Below are positions 21,108-32,499 of a stretch of DNA of 64,000 nt, piece after piece. The stretch is from positions 352,531 to 416,530 of the forward strand of contig FWCC01000137.1 in assembly GCA_900169235.1 (NCBI GenBank), written 5' to 3'. Under the pieces are notes generated by a model that made no database searches, had not been told where the DNA came from, and saw only the letters and a program-made list of their open reading frames with translations. Made by a program: the position numbers and the translations under genes. Source of the stretch: Zarea fungicola. Its lineage: Eukaryota; Ascomycota; Sordariomycetes; Hypocreales; Cordycipitaceae. Within the stretch, counting starts at the first letter, position 1. Every line of letters starts with the position of its first letter.

Positions 21108-24100
21108 TTAATTCTTAGCCTTTGCCTTGCCCTTCGGCTTCGCCTTTGGCTTGTCCTCATCCTCGTCATCGTCTGCCTTGGCCTTTGACTTTTTTGTTGC
21201 CTTCTTGGCCTTGGGCTTTTTGATATATTTATCCTTTTTGAAATCAATCTCGTCATCGTCCTCGGCTGGTGCTTCCACCAATTCGCCGTCGTCTTCCTCT
21301 TCAATAGCTTCCTCCAGATCAGGCACGTCCTGGGCCGATTTCTTGGGGGCTACAACGCCTGTAGTAGCCTTCATGAAAGGAACGGGATGGCTCATCGCAT
21401 TATATCTAAACAGAAACATGTTAGTCACCGCAACACCACCACGGAGCGACGGTACTTACGTTCGCGTGAAAGCCGCCTTTGCCTTTGTCTCAATCTTGAC
21501 ATTTTCCTCGGCCATGGCTCCAACACCAAGCTCCTGAATAGCGTCAAAGTCGTCGCGCGTCAGGTAGTACGCATCCATCAACTCAATTACCTCGCCTACA
21601 GCATCAGTGCCCTCTGTCTGAAGCCTGTCAACAAGCTGTTTCCAAAGGACAGGCATATACTGTTGGCGAATTTCATTGTGGTCACCAGAGCTCTTCAGGC
21701 GCATATGCGAATGAATCTCGCGAATATATCTCCCGAGCTTGCCAGTCTTGCTGAGGTTTCCGAGGTACGAGGTAAAGTTGGATCCCATGACCTGGCCGGA
21801 AATGAAACTTGCTGGGCGGACAGTGCTAAAAACAGCGTGCGTCGGCATCAGACTCCAGTGTTGCTGGGGGCCGTGAATCATCCTGTCCACCAGGTCACCA
21901 TCACTGATACTCTCTGCGGCCTGATCAAACAGCTCCAGAGCTTTGAGCTTTTCTTCTCGCTTATTGTACCCCTTGCCGGTCAAGGCCATTGGCTTTGTGC
22001 GTAGATAATTCTCCTGAATCATGAGAAAGCTAAAGTCGTGATCGTTAAAGTACAGCTCGATTTTGTCATTGAGCGTAGCCTTGCTGGCTGGTGCAAAAAG
22101 GCCGCCTCCCAGCAGCTTTTGGCAAATATCCCAGGGCTTGAGCACGACATGCTTTTCCCAGGCTTTGCTCATCGCCTTGCCCTGATCAAAGTTCATCGTC
22201 GTCTGATCGAGCTTGGCCGTTGAAATCATGTTGATAATTTGTCGGATATCCTTGTTGCTGCCTTCAATCAATGCGTCGACAACGGGCGGGGGCAGCTTCA
22301 AGCCTTCGCGATGGCAAATCGTCATGATGCGTGATCGTACTTGGTCCACTGTGGGCCGGTTGAATCGAATATCAAACGCGACATGATCGAAAGGCTTCAT
22401 TTTTGGTAGGCGTCGCTCGTTGCAAATCAGAATCAGAGGTACCTCGGTCTTCTTGCAGAACTTGGCCATTGCGCCGACACCACCCCTATCACCACCAGAC
22501 ATGCCATCGACTTCATCCATGATGAGTACAATCTTCTTCTTGGTGGTGTCCACACTCTTTCCATCAGCGGAGAAAAATCCCAAAAGTGATGTGTTATTCA
22601 TCACCTCGCTGACACCGGCTTCAACTAATTTTTTGCTGCGGGCGTCGCTGGCATTGCTTTCCAGCACGTCATATCCTTCCAGTTTAGCGGCCAGATGCGC
22701 AGCTGTTGTTTTACCGATGCCGGGAGGCCCTGAGATGATGACGGCTCGCTCACCACCCAGTCCATCAGCTCCGCGCTTCTGGAAGTTGTACTTTTTCGCC
22801 TTTGGCCAGTTTCTCAGCCAAGCCTGGATCTTTTCCACTTGGCCTTTGTTGCCACAGATATGACTGAGCTGCGTAGGGGCATATTTCGAGGTAAGAAGCT
22901 GTGTAGCTACATTTGAGGGGGGTGGAGGTGGAGGTGCACCCGAGGCTTTGGCGGCTGCTTTGGCGGCTTTGGCTTCGGCTGCACGCTTGGCCTTTTCTTC
23001 TGCCTCCATTTCTGCAATCTGCTGCTGCATCTTTTCTTCCTCTGCCTTTTTCTTTTCTTGCGCCTTTTGTGCACCTTTGCCCGTACCACCATGAGCAGGA
23101 AGTTTCCGGATCAAATCAAACAGGCCATTCTCATCAATCGTTCTGATGCTCAGGGACTTGATTTTGGCCAGTTTGCTTGGACCAGCATCGTCGCCTAAAA
23201 CCACGAAGCTGGTTTTGCTGCTGGGCTGGCCAGTGACCTTTCCACCATATCGTTTTACAAGAGCCTGGCCCTCTTCACGAGCAATTGTTTTTAATACGCC
23301 GGTAAAGACAAAGGAGAGACCGGTAAGACACTCCTCCTCGCCCTCGGGGATGTCGGCGCTGCCTACAGGCTGCACGGTTGCATTCCCACCCCCGGCAGCC
23401 TTTCTCCAGTCAAACTTGGCATTTGGGTCCTTTGGTGGAGGGGTCGGTGGGCGAACCGTGGCAACACTGTCCAAGATGTCTTGAATGGCTGCATCCTCTG
23501 GCACATCAGCCTTTTTGGTTCGAGGCGCTCGAGGTTTCGCAGGTGTCGGCTTCTTTCGCGGAAGTTCCTCTTCCTCTTCGTCTGAGTCTTGTTCCGGTGA
23601 TTTTCTCTTTCTGCTTGCAGGAGCCGCGCGGGTCGGTTTAGCTTCCTGAGCCTGCTTTCCCCGCGAAGTCGCACGCGAGGGAGCGGGAAGGACGTCCTCG
23701 TCAGAGTCCTCTTGGTAGTCATCCTTGCCATTTCCACGGCCTTTGATGTCGGCAGCAAAAATATCTTCCGCATCTTCGTCGGCATCCTCCATGTAAGCGT
23801 CATCGTCGTCGTCTCGTACTCGTCGATAGGCAGTCTTGGCTTTTCGCTGTGGTACAGGCTTCTCCTCGGATGGATCCGCCACCTTTGCAACAGGGGCCTT
23901 GGTTCGTGGACTGCTCCTCACGGGAACCTCTGTTTTTGCTTGTGCTGCGGGCTTCTTTGGAGTAGACTGCTTTGAGCCCTTGTCCTTGCTGGATGTGAAG
24001 TAGTCGCTTGTCGAGATTTCCACGCCATTGGCTCCCTTGTCTCTAAAATCCCATTAGCATACATCAAGTCACCCTGGACGGCAAGATTCCACTTACTCGA

Positions 24101-24391
24101 CAACCTTTTTCTTGACAGGCTTTGCCGCAGGCTTCTTCCTATATGTGTGTGAGCATTGTAGATGGCAAGCAACTACGACATGATCTTACTCGACAACTTC
24201 CTCGTCGTCACTATCCTCAACCACCTTGCGGCCTGTCTCTAGAGCATAGTTAGGATCTGGAACCAACGCTGTGATGAACAATGCCACATACTTCTTCTCT
24301 TGCTGTCCGGCTTCTGGCTTGATACTTCGGCTTTCACAGGGGCCGCAGCAGCGCCGCCCTTTGCGGTGAAAAAAGAGCGAATATCGGGCAT
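21108..24391 (-). CDS. rfc1: Replication factor C large subunit Rfc1
   Basis: Six exons, with five joined on frame-checked junctions: 24391-24292, 24238-24190, 24138-24097, 24042-21460 and 21405-21108, for 1023 residues (five coding blocks in total). Rfc1 is the large subunit of the clamp loader that places PCNA on primer-template DNA. The N terminus begins MPDIRSFFTAKGG, a PCNA-interacting-type motif (FF), followed by a long acidic and Lys-rich disordered region. A BRCT domain follows (LTGLSFVFTGVLKTI to DDAGPSKLAKI). The AAA+ module has Walker A SGPPGIGKTT and Walker B IVLIMDEVDGM. The C-terminal RFC1 domain ends before a Lys-rich tail (KKPKAKKATKK). Three very short 5' exons separate Lys/Asp-rich coding pieces. 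The gene is divergent from the mitochondrial L16 gene. Confidence 0.96.
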
Positions 24392-24761
24392 TGTGACTTA
24401 TTTGAAGCTATGCAAAGCAAAGCAAGGCTGTAGAAAGCAACCTCTTTTATAGGCGCATCAATCGCAGCTCAGTTGGCAGCCTTTCGTTGAATTCTAGGCA
24501 GAAGGTGTAGCCTGGACCATGAATTGTGCAGTAGCTCCACTGGAGGACGCGAAGGTGACGCGACCAAAAAGCTGCTTAATTAAATAGTTAGCGTTAGCTA
24601 TCTGTAGGCAGTTAAAGTGAATTGATGGATTTGTTAGTGCCTAATGCGTCAGGCCACCACAATCTGGCTTGGGCAACGGAGCTAAGATTTTCTGGAGCTT
24701 CAATAGCCAGGAGCGCCGGCCAGCCACGACAACGACACAAATAATTTGCAGCGGCATAAAA
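24392..24761. promoter_or_regulatory. Shared rfc1 / mrpl16 upstream region
   Basis: 370 bp between two divergent genes. It contains two ACGCGA elements, at 24547-24552 and 24558-24563, spaced 11 bp. They resemble the core of the MluI cell-cycle box (ACGCGT) bound by the MBF factor at G1/S genes. The assignment is by similarity only. Confidence 0.45.
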
Positions 24762-25633
24762 ATGAAGGCCAGCGGCTCATCAGTATTGGCCAATGCCTTT
24801 CGAGGGCTGCAGATTGGCACCCCATCGCCTTTACGACAGATTCGAGCCCCTCTCCTGGGGCAATCCGGAATCCTAGCTACAGCATGGTCGCAACAACCAA
24901 AGTCCTTTTCCACGACGACGCCTGCTTTCGGAAACTGGCTCGAGCCTGATATCAACCGAAAGAAGAAGATGGCCAAGGGACGCCCGCGTGTGGCCACGGG
25001 CGGATCGACAAAGGGAACCACAGTCATCTGGGGCGACTACGGCCTGCGCATGACCGACTCGCAGCGCCGCATCAGCGCAAAGTCGTTGAAGATGGCCGAG
25101 GATACCATCAAAGTGCGACTCAGAGGCCAGAAATACCGACTATACAAGCGTAAATGCTGCAACATTGGCGTCTACGTCAGCGGCAACGAGGTTAGCGAAA
25201 CCGGAGCCAATTACACGCCCCTTTCGATTACCGATGCTAATTGGTTGCAGATGAGAATGGGCAAGGGAAAGGGATCCTTTGATCACTGGGCGACGAGAAT
25301 GGCAGTCAGCCAGATTTTGTTTGAGATTCGTGGTCGCATTCACGAGCAGATTGTTCGTGATGCCTTCCGTCTCGCCGGTAACAAGCTTCCCGGTAAGCAA
25401 GACGCGAAGCACCATTTTTTAAAATCAGTGACTAACGGAGCGTAGGCCAGTGGGAATTTGTCAAGAGAGGAGATGCGCCTGTCGTGGGCATTACCAAGCT
25501 GGATGGTGTCACGCTCGAGGAGCTCAAGCGTCCACGCCGCCAGATTCCAGCAGCAAAGACCATTGAGGAGGCTGATGTCACTGCCTCGGTTTCGGAGACT
25601 GGCAGCGGTAGCCAACCGCCTGGTTCTTCATAA
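24762..25633 (+). CDS. mrpl16: Mitochondrial large ribosomal subunit protein uL16m
   Basis: Exons 24762-25392 and 25446-25633 give 272 residues. uL16m is part of the central protuberance and A-site side of the mitochondrial large subunit. A basic presequence-like N terminus (residues 1 to about 55, ending near SFSTTTPAFG) precedes the L16 domain, with PRVATGGSTKGTTVIWGDYG, RRISAKSLKMAEDTI, the conserved MGKGKGSFDHWATRMAV and FRLAGNKLPGQWEFVKR across the splice. The 53-bp intron keeps frame. The ATG at 24762 was chosen; the open frame extends 31 codons upstream but only to a TTG. The C-terminal tail is acidic and Ser/Gly-rich. Confidence 0.94.
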
Positions 25634-26270
25634 ACTAATTCCATGTATAATCCGACCATGTATATTATCATGCCACAACAGCCGTGGCCAGCTCTGGGTT
25701 GTCTCAATAGAGGGAAATGTATAGCACAATGCCATTCATATTGAAGTTTAAATTTTCTGCCACTTTTGTTCAGAAGCGTTAAGGGCCTAACACTTCCGAC
25801 AAGTATCTAGTTTGATCTGACTTGAGCATGGCCACAACTAGTTACTTGTTTAAAAGTAGAACTAACTACTCCGTACAGTCTGCGCAATTAGTTCGGAATT
25901 AGTAGTGGACAACGACTCGTCGACACCATTTTTACAGTGACACTAGCACGCATTCTAGTGCAGCTTGTATTGGTGCGCACTGGATATGGGGTTAAGAACG
26001 GACATGAATCAAAGTCAAATGCGCCCTTGACTCTACCCGAGATTCCAAATCGTGCAGAGGCTCGCAGACTCTTGCCATTTTGCAAAAAGAATTGTTGCTT
26101 GAGCCACTTCTGGCCACGTCAAAATAAGAAAATAAATTTCAAGGCAATGCAGGCCGTGGGCAAGTATATATAAAACCTCATTTACCCTCTGTAGATTGGA
26201 CAGTAATCATACACTCGTTCAAACTCTTTAATTTTCTTGCTCTCTATTCACAAATATTACATCCGTCAAA
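25634..26270. promoter_or_regulatory. Upstream region of the GFA-domain gene with TATA box
   Basis: A clear TATA-type element, TATATATAAAA, lies at 26165-26175, about 96-106 bp before the ATG at 26271. One copy of TACTCCGTAC is at 25867-25876. No coding sequence was recognised in the rest. Confidence 0.6.
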
Positions 26271-26789
26271 ATGTACTCTGGAAGCTGCGCATGTGGTGAA
26301 ATCGCCTACCAGTATGGCGGTACGTTATCCTGAATCCCTGCTCTGTCTGGGGCCTTGCTCACATTCCAAAATAGTTGAACCTGCCGTTACTGCACTTTGC
26401 CATTGCACTGTGTGCCAGAAATGGAGCGGCTCTGGCAATTCCGTCAATGTAGGAGTTCCTACTGCCGAATTCAAAGTCACAAAGGGCGCCGCCAAGCAGT
26501 ATACATCCAAGGCCAACTCTGGTGCCAATCACCACCGCTACTTTTGCAGCAGTCAGTAAAAAAATATCCATAAATTATTTCACCGGCTAACCAATAACTT
26601 GTGTCGGTAGACTGTGGATCAAGCGTCTACTCGGAGATGGACGGAATGGCTGGTACAACTTTTGTCAAGGCCGGAACTCTCGACAACGGCGCAAATGACA
26701 TTCCAGTCAAGATTGAGTTTTTCACCAGCAAGCGCTGTGGTTATGCCGCGTCTGTGGAAGGTGCCCAGCAGCTCCAGACGATGGCTTAA
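26271..26789 (+). CDS. GFA / CENP-V domain zinc-binding enzyme
   Basis: Three exons, 26271-26319, 26375-26551 and 26611-26789, give 134 residues, a typical single GFA domain. The family includes glutathione-dependent formaldehyde-activating enzyme and related proteins that bind zinc through cysteine pairs. Zinc-ligand cysteines are visible: SCACGE at residues 5-10, LCHCTVCQKWSG near 25-37, and FCSSNCGSS near 73-82. The substrate cannot be told from the sequence; many fungal members handle small thiols or S-adducts. The strong TATA element upstream suggests inducible or high expression, which is an inference. Confidence 0.88.
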
Positions 26790-27574
26790 TGACTTGGTCA
26801 GCGCAGAATACTCCGACAGAAGCAGAATATTTAGAGAGCAGTCATGTGATGCAAGTTCATAGCCATATAAGTGAGATTGATATTAGAAAGGAATTTGACG
26901 TTTTACTTCAACAGAATTTTAAGTATTTATGCTCGTTATTCTGGCCAACTAGCAGTGAAGCAAGGCTGAGTCCAGACGAGAACAGCTCGCAGTTTAGGAT
27001 GGCCTTTGCTAGAACAAAGTGTGCTGCGTCTCGTACAACTTTCCATGGCCAAATGGTTAATTATCAAGTTTAATTCCTAACACCGCTTCACTAGGTGTGG
27101 TGCCAGCCTTTGCAACGCGACATTAATATACTTTGATCCGAGGCACATCTTGGCCGGACACCTTACCCTGCACCGCCCGCTTGCCGCGAGCATGAGCTCT
27201 AGCTATGCGAATGGCTACATGTCTGGCTGCTGGGACCTTAGCTGGACTGAATAAGATGAAGGATTTAGCAGGCAAAGAATTTTAAAATGTACAAAGGGCG
27301 AAAGGGCCATAATTTTGAACCGCAAACCTGACTGGCCACTTACAATGGTGGTGATGAATCTTTATTTTATTCTTTTCACCTTCAAATTTTCAACACATTA
27401 AAAAAAAGGGAGGAAAAAAAGGTATCCTGCTTGGTCCTGATTCAGACTTTTGTATCTAACATTTCATTATATATCTATATAGTAGATGCGAAATTTGGTC
27501 TCCCAAGACTCAGTCGGCATCTGGTGAACTGAGTATTGAATCATCCACTAATTTCAAGGCCATGGCTTATTTAT
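26790..27574. other. Intergenic
   Basis: A-rich tracts and the 3' flanks of two convergent genes. An open frame at 26789-27073 lacks recognisable features and is not called. Confidence 0.5.
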
Positions 27575-28819
27575 CTAGTGGTCGCATACTTTGCGATCAC
27601 GGCCAGCAATGACGGGAATCTCAGATACCTCATCACTGAGAGTAACGTTGAACGGAGCAACGGCATTGCGCTTCTTGCCGCACGGCGCCGCAGGACCCAT
27701 GCAGACAATCCCGCTAGAAAGGGGCAAAATTAGTTGGGGAACACACTTCAGAGTCATTAAAACGTACGCATTTGGAAAGCGGTTACGGCATCGCCCACCG
27801 GGGATAATATTGTCTCCAAGTGCAGCTTGAGCTGTCGCATATTGGTGGAAGATGGCGTTCCAGTTTGGTTCCACGGTACCAAGACCGCCAGGCACAACCT
27901 TGTCGAACAGGGCGATGACGGTCTCTTGGGCGAAATTCTCGGCTTGGTCTTGAACAATGAGTTAATACTAGCTTGCGATTAATTTCGGCAGTTTTGTCAA
28001 ATCTTACTGTTTTGGGCATAGTCGTCGGAGATGGCCTGGTCTTGGTTGTAGGCCTCAATCCAGCGAGGCGAGGCTGCGGTCGGATTAGCACGCGCTTAAC
28101 TTCAACGTAAATTGGGGTTTGCAATACCGGAAAAGTCCTGTCCCTTTGTTACGGCATTATTGTCCAGGGTGTGACCGATTTCGTGTACCCAGAGTGTTGG
28201 GTAGTTTTGGATATCTCCAAAGTAGATGTTGTCTCCGAGATCCGAACTAAGAGACGTCAGGATCGCCTCACTTATGCCGCCATGTGTTTAACAAACTTAC
28301 AATGTATAAGCGCTGCGGCCACCTTTTCCGGGCATTGCTGGCAATAATGTTAAAACAGAGCTGGGAGAAAAAAAAGACAACCAGGTGCTCTTACCAATAC
28401 TTAGACGCACGAAATCTCGCATTCTCACTGGCAGGCGGCCAAACATGTCGGCCATTTGATCCTGGCTAACCTCTGCCTCGTGATGACGGCACATGATCCA
28501 AATATCAGCGCAATCTGTGTATTGAACGTTGAAGACTTCGATATCGTATGGATTGAATTTATGCGCATTCGCAACATCGCGGCAACGATCCGGAATCCCT
28601 GCCGAGTGTCAACCATGATTATCAATACAAGGATCGACGGTCTGACTTACATCCCCATTCCCACTGGCTCTTGGTCCACTGTGTGGTCTTGAGGTTTTTG
28701 AACAGACCAGCATCAAGCGATGGAATGGCCGGTTTGATCAGCGGCTTGTCAAGTTTCCCATTCACGCCAGTGATGAGGCCGACAACGGCAATGATATGAG
28801 ACAACTTGGAAGCAAGCAT
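27575..28819 (-). CDS. Secreted protein like conidiation-specific protein 13, HExxH motif
   Basis: Seven exons, 28819-28651, 28598-28395, 28337-28301, 28246-28128, 28073-28008, 27948-27768 and 27713-27575, with every junction in frame, give 304 residues. Residues 1 to about 22 are a signal peptide (SHIIAVVGLITGVNG). A Cys-containing module follows (RCRDVANAHKFNPYDIEVFNV, then DCADIWIMCRHHEAE). The motif HEIGH is seen at about residue 165, after LW, with no obvious third zinc ligand. The C-terminal third contains a further conserved-looking block, AENFAQETVIALFDKV. The whole resembles fungal con-13-type proteins as I know them, whose role is unclear. Assignment to that family is from memory of its motifs, so moderate. 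Confidence 0.75.
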
Positions 28820-30321
28820 GATGTGAGATGTTTTTTTAATCTGTGCAGATCTTTGGGTTGCCGAGGGGAAAGTTCATTGTTTATGACTTTATGTGTACAT
28901 TTGGGAACTGTTCGGCTTCGCCAAATAGCTCCATGGACATTCCACCCGCATGTTACCATACTTTATGCTACTACCCTGGTTTGTTGCATTCGTTACCATT
29001 GATTGGCCGAATCGTTACTGCGGTGAGATTTTAAACTATAATTATGCCGGTAAGCTTATAAATTTTCCTCGCGCTAGCTCCCTGCCAAGGAAGCATACGT
29101 AGTATATTGTCGTGCAGGTAGCCAATAGTTGGCTTGAGCTAACGGAGAATTATCACAGTGCCCGCTGCAGTGGCCGAGTTAGGTATTTTTTTTTTGTAGA
29201 TTTACTTTCCGCCATACCCATGTTGTTTAAGACTAAAATAGATCATTCACCGCACATCGGACCGGTGTCCCCATACTCAGTCAGCAGCATCGGACCGGTG
29301 TCCCCATAGTCAGTGATGATTTCGTAGGATAGGACCTAACTAGGTCAAAGGCTCGATTCTGTATTATTCATTCTGTATGAAGCTATCTAGGTGATTGTGG
29401 TGGCGATCTCTTCCTCCTACGGAGGGTGCCTTGAAATGTGGGCTCCCCCTGCTTTCCCTTTTTTTTCAGCCTAATTCGCTCAAATACAGCATAAAAACAG
29501 ATTCTTTTTAATAGAATACATATTATAATTTCATTCTTCCTCTTTGGCTACTTTCCTCTATTTTTTTCTGTTGTTTTGCCAGATCGCAACCGTGTTTAAT
29601 TCTCGCCGCTTCTCTTCGGCTTAACCTAACCTTCTATCTAGACCCTAGTCTTATTATTATTAATAAAGTCTCTTAAAGCTTTATTTAGTAACAATCCAGT
29701 CATTATATTAGCTAGGCTATAGTCCTACTGTCCATCCATGCGTCTAACTACTGATAGACCAATACATCACCCACATAAGCTTGACAAATGGCAGGTTCTA
29801 CTCTATTGACCGGGTGCTACGGACGCTAAAGTAAGTCCTTTGTGATAACCCGATAAAACCCTGGGCATTCATAGTACAAGCCTAAAATAGAAATGAATGG
29901 TACTATGACCTAGTTTTTAGTGGGCATTTTCCACCCGTAAATGGCTGCTGTTATAACGGTGTCTCATCCATGGCTAGATCAACAACCAACAACCAACAAT
30001 GACCAATTATTTATCTACCTCTTGATACCCATATTGACAGTGAGAACGGTAGTAATCAGCAACCTGCTGGTTGTTTTCCGAGTAAAGAGCAGTGGCTCAT
30101 TGTATAAACCTCATGCTTGTCTTGTGTCTTGTAGTAATATCCTAGTGTTCCTAGTATACAAAATACTATGCTTACTGCGCAGTTATATGACCATGTTCCT
30201 CCTTCCGATTCTGGCTGATGCTGGTTGTGTTATTCTGGTATTGCCACCTTTCTGCTATCCACCGTGCTTCCCCATCTTTGCAGCAATAATGCACATAGCG
30301 ATCTAGCACAGAATAATGTAA
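28820..30321. other. AT-rich intergenic with small repeats
   Basis: No gene is supported. The region has a two-copy 33-bp tandem repeat at 29255-29316 and one copy of GCTACGGACGCTA at 29816-29828. The composition is strongly AT-biased between about 29480 and 29750. Confidence 0.55.
29255..29316. repeat. Two-copy tandem repeat with internal ACCGGT
   Basis: The stretch CATCGGACCGGTGTCCCCAT occurs at 29255 and again 33 bp later at 29288, followed in both by TA, one variable base and TCAGT. Confidence 0.8.
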
Positions 30322-30711
30322 TTATTTGCATAGATATGTATAGCAAACCATTTTCTCGCTCCAGTGACCGAAGACAGTACACTTTAGCGAATTTTTTCTA
30401 TCGTTATGATAGCATGTAGCTACGACAGAGCCATCGCCATTTGGCGTGTATGCCTGGACAGTTCCATCTGGCCTCGGATAGAAATCAAGGGCCGCAGCGC
30501 CGCACAGTGATCCTTTCATCGTCCACGGGGTGGTAGGGATATCAAAAGATGTCACGCCGAATTTCTTGAGATTTTGATTATCCAACGAATCGCAATTGTA
30601 TTTGTTGGAAGGAATGGCCGCGATAGTTTCGTCCTCCATAACAAGGTGAAAATCCGCCGTCACAAAACCAGTGAATGCCGCACCGAGTAGCAAAGCCTTG
30701 AAGGTGTTCAT
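30322..30711 (-). CDS. Small secreted cysteine-containing protein
   Basis: A single open frame of 129 residues. Residues 1-19 form a signal peptide (FKALLLGAAFTGFVTA) with likely cleavage before DFH. The mature part of about 110 residues has six cysteines, enough for three disulfides. I recognise no family. Size, cysteine content and signal peptide fit the loose class of fungal secreted effector-like proteins, but similar proteins also act in the cell wall or in other roles. The start is the only ATG that gives the signal peptide. It sits alone in an AT-rich gene-poor stretch. Confidence 0.7.
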   Translation of the reverse strand: MNTFKALLLGAAFTGFVTADFHLVMEDETIAAIPSNKYNCDSLDNQNLKKFGVTSFDIPTTPWTMKGSLCGAAALDFYPRPDGTVQAYTPNGDGSVVATCYHNDRKNSLKCTVFGHWSEKMVCYTYLCK

Positions 30712-32027
30712 TTTTAGTGGCAACGTAATGATCGGTCTTGGAAGAGAGATGAAAACGAAAATAGTATAGTAAAGGTGTGTGAATGCCTGTATGTGTAGAT
30801 GCTCTCTGAAGATAGAGAAACAGGATATGTCCATGGCTTTATATGTAGTAATTCTATTCATTGCTAAGCGGTGATGGAGGGAAACATGATGCATTAGTCA
30901 GATAGTAATAATAACTAGATGCTATAATTAAGCAGCCGATTACAGTCTGCACTGATAGTGTTGGAACCACAAGGCTCCGAAGGGTTCTGGTGATATCACA
31001 GGAGCCTTGAATGGGGGTATTACTTGTTGTATTGGTTATCTCCCATCACAGCTAGCTGGGCTTTATTTGTAACTCTTATACCTGTCAGACTGCTTACGCA
31101 AGGGACGAATCAGGCAATCAGAGGCCAGCATTCCCGCGCTCAATTGATCAGGGGAGGCTTTGGAAGCGACAGACAGGCCAGCAAAGACGACAGATATTGC
31201 ATTCCTCTAACCCTCCTAGCCTCCTAAAATAACTTCTCGGCATTAAGACGGGAAGGTTAGGACGCCACAGAAGCTAAGTAACGGACGCTACGGACGCTAA
31301 GGTTAGATCGTTGTCTAGTGTTCAACAGGGTCCGGTTACAGTCAAGGCAGAGATGTTGGGCTCAGAGCTCAACTACGCAGCTTAACGTTCTGATCAGAAC
31401 CCTTTCAGCACCGTACAGTAAAAGTATCTTGCGGAGCAGTAGTTATAATAGAGTATGGAGTGGGTGATTGAAAGACAAGCTATCCGAAACTGGTTAAGCT
31501 GGGATGCGGCTTTGTCAGGGCTCTCGCGGTGGCGCTATGTAACGGCGCATCACTAATAGACTGGATAAACCGCTGCTCACAAATGAGAGAGTAGAAATAT
31601 CATTTAGCTCGCTATATATTTCGAATTTAGATCCTTGCAGCCTTACAGCCCCGATGTTCCAATCAGGGAACGGACGCATCCCGACAACAGTCCGATATTG
31701 CTTAAATGCTCGAGTAAGCAATCAAATATGTAAAGCCATTTATTACTTCTGCTAGGTATATTCAGGATAATATTAGATAAATTGAATATAAATTAAAGAG
31801 TTACAGGATATTCGTGACATGAGATTTTTGTATCGTTTCAGTCTAGATATTCGCGGTGGTAGTACTACTCGCTCTTGACCTTGTTACACTGCTCAATGCA
31901 GTAACTATAGCAATAAGCGTCTTTACATAATCTTTTTAACAGACAAAAAGTCACAATGCAAATGTTGCTTCTCGCTATATTGCCTTATAAATAGCCATAT
32001 GGATATTTTATTTGGATATAAGCTATG
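30712..32027. other. AT-rich intergenic
   Basis: No gene is supported. Contains a GCTACGGACGCTA copy at 31287-31299. Short open frames are featureless. Confidence 0.5.
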
Positions 32028-32499
32028 CTATGGGTTTCTGAATACGCAGACAAAGGGAAAGATTTGAGCCTTTTCAACATCCCACACCCCACTCTTGGCG
32101 TAAATATCATCCTTGAGGAGTTGATGGACCTCTTCCCTAGACGAGGCGATAGTGACAATAGCACTACCATGAAAGTCAAATGTGGAAGGATCAGCATGCA
32201 AAGGGATACTATTTAACACAACACCTATTGAATCTGGTCAGCAAGTGCTGGATATTTGTGTGAACCAGACGTTAGACGTACCTCCCATCTTGAGTGTACC
32301 ATCATTGACTTTAGGCATGACACCCTCCAAATGCAAACTATAAATAACACAATTTCTGTCAGTATATGTTGAATTGGTTGGAGGTATAGTGACGGGGGAC
32401 GTACGAGCGGAGCTCGAGTCTCTTTTGCTGTGAGCCAGGCTTATCGGGAACAATCGCGAGAAACTCGCGTTTCGTGGCTATGGTGGTCTGCGCGGACAT
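32028..32499 (-). CDS. YciI-like domain protein
   Basis: Three exons, 32499-32405, 32337-32282 and 32224-32028, join in frame to 115 residues. The product matches the small YCII-type dimeric alpha-beta barrel family: an N-terminal strand KREFLAIVPDKPG, then RLELRSLHLEGVMP, a glycine turn MGG, and the C-terminal block SREEVHQLLKDDIYAKSGVWD, followed by strand KAQIFPFVCVF. Fungal members are cytosolic and mostly without a known reaction; the bacterial YciI family shares a conserved His-Asp pair used in catalysis in some members. The start is the ATG at 32499; upstream codons in the open frame lack context. Confidence 0.85.
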
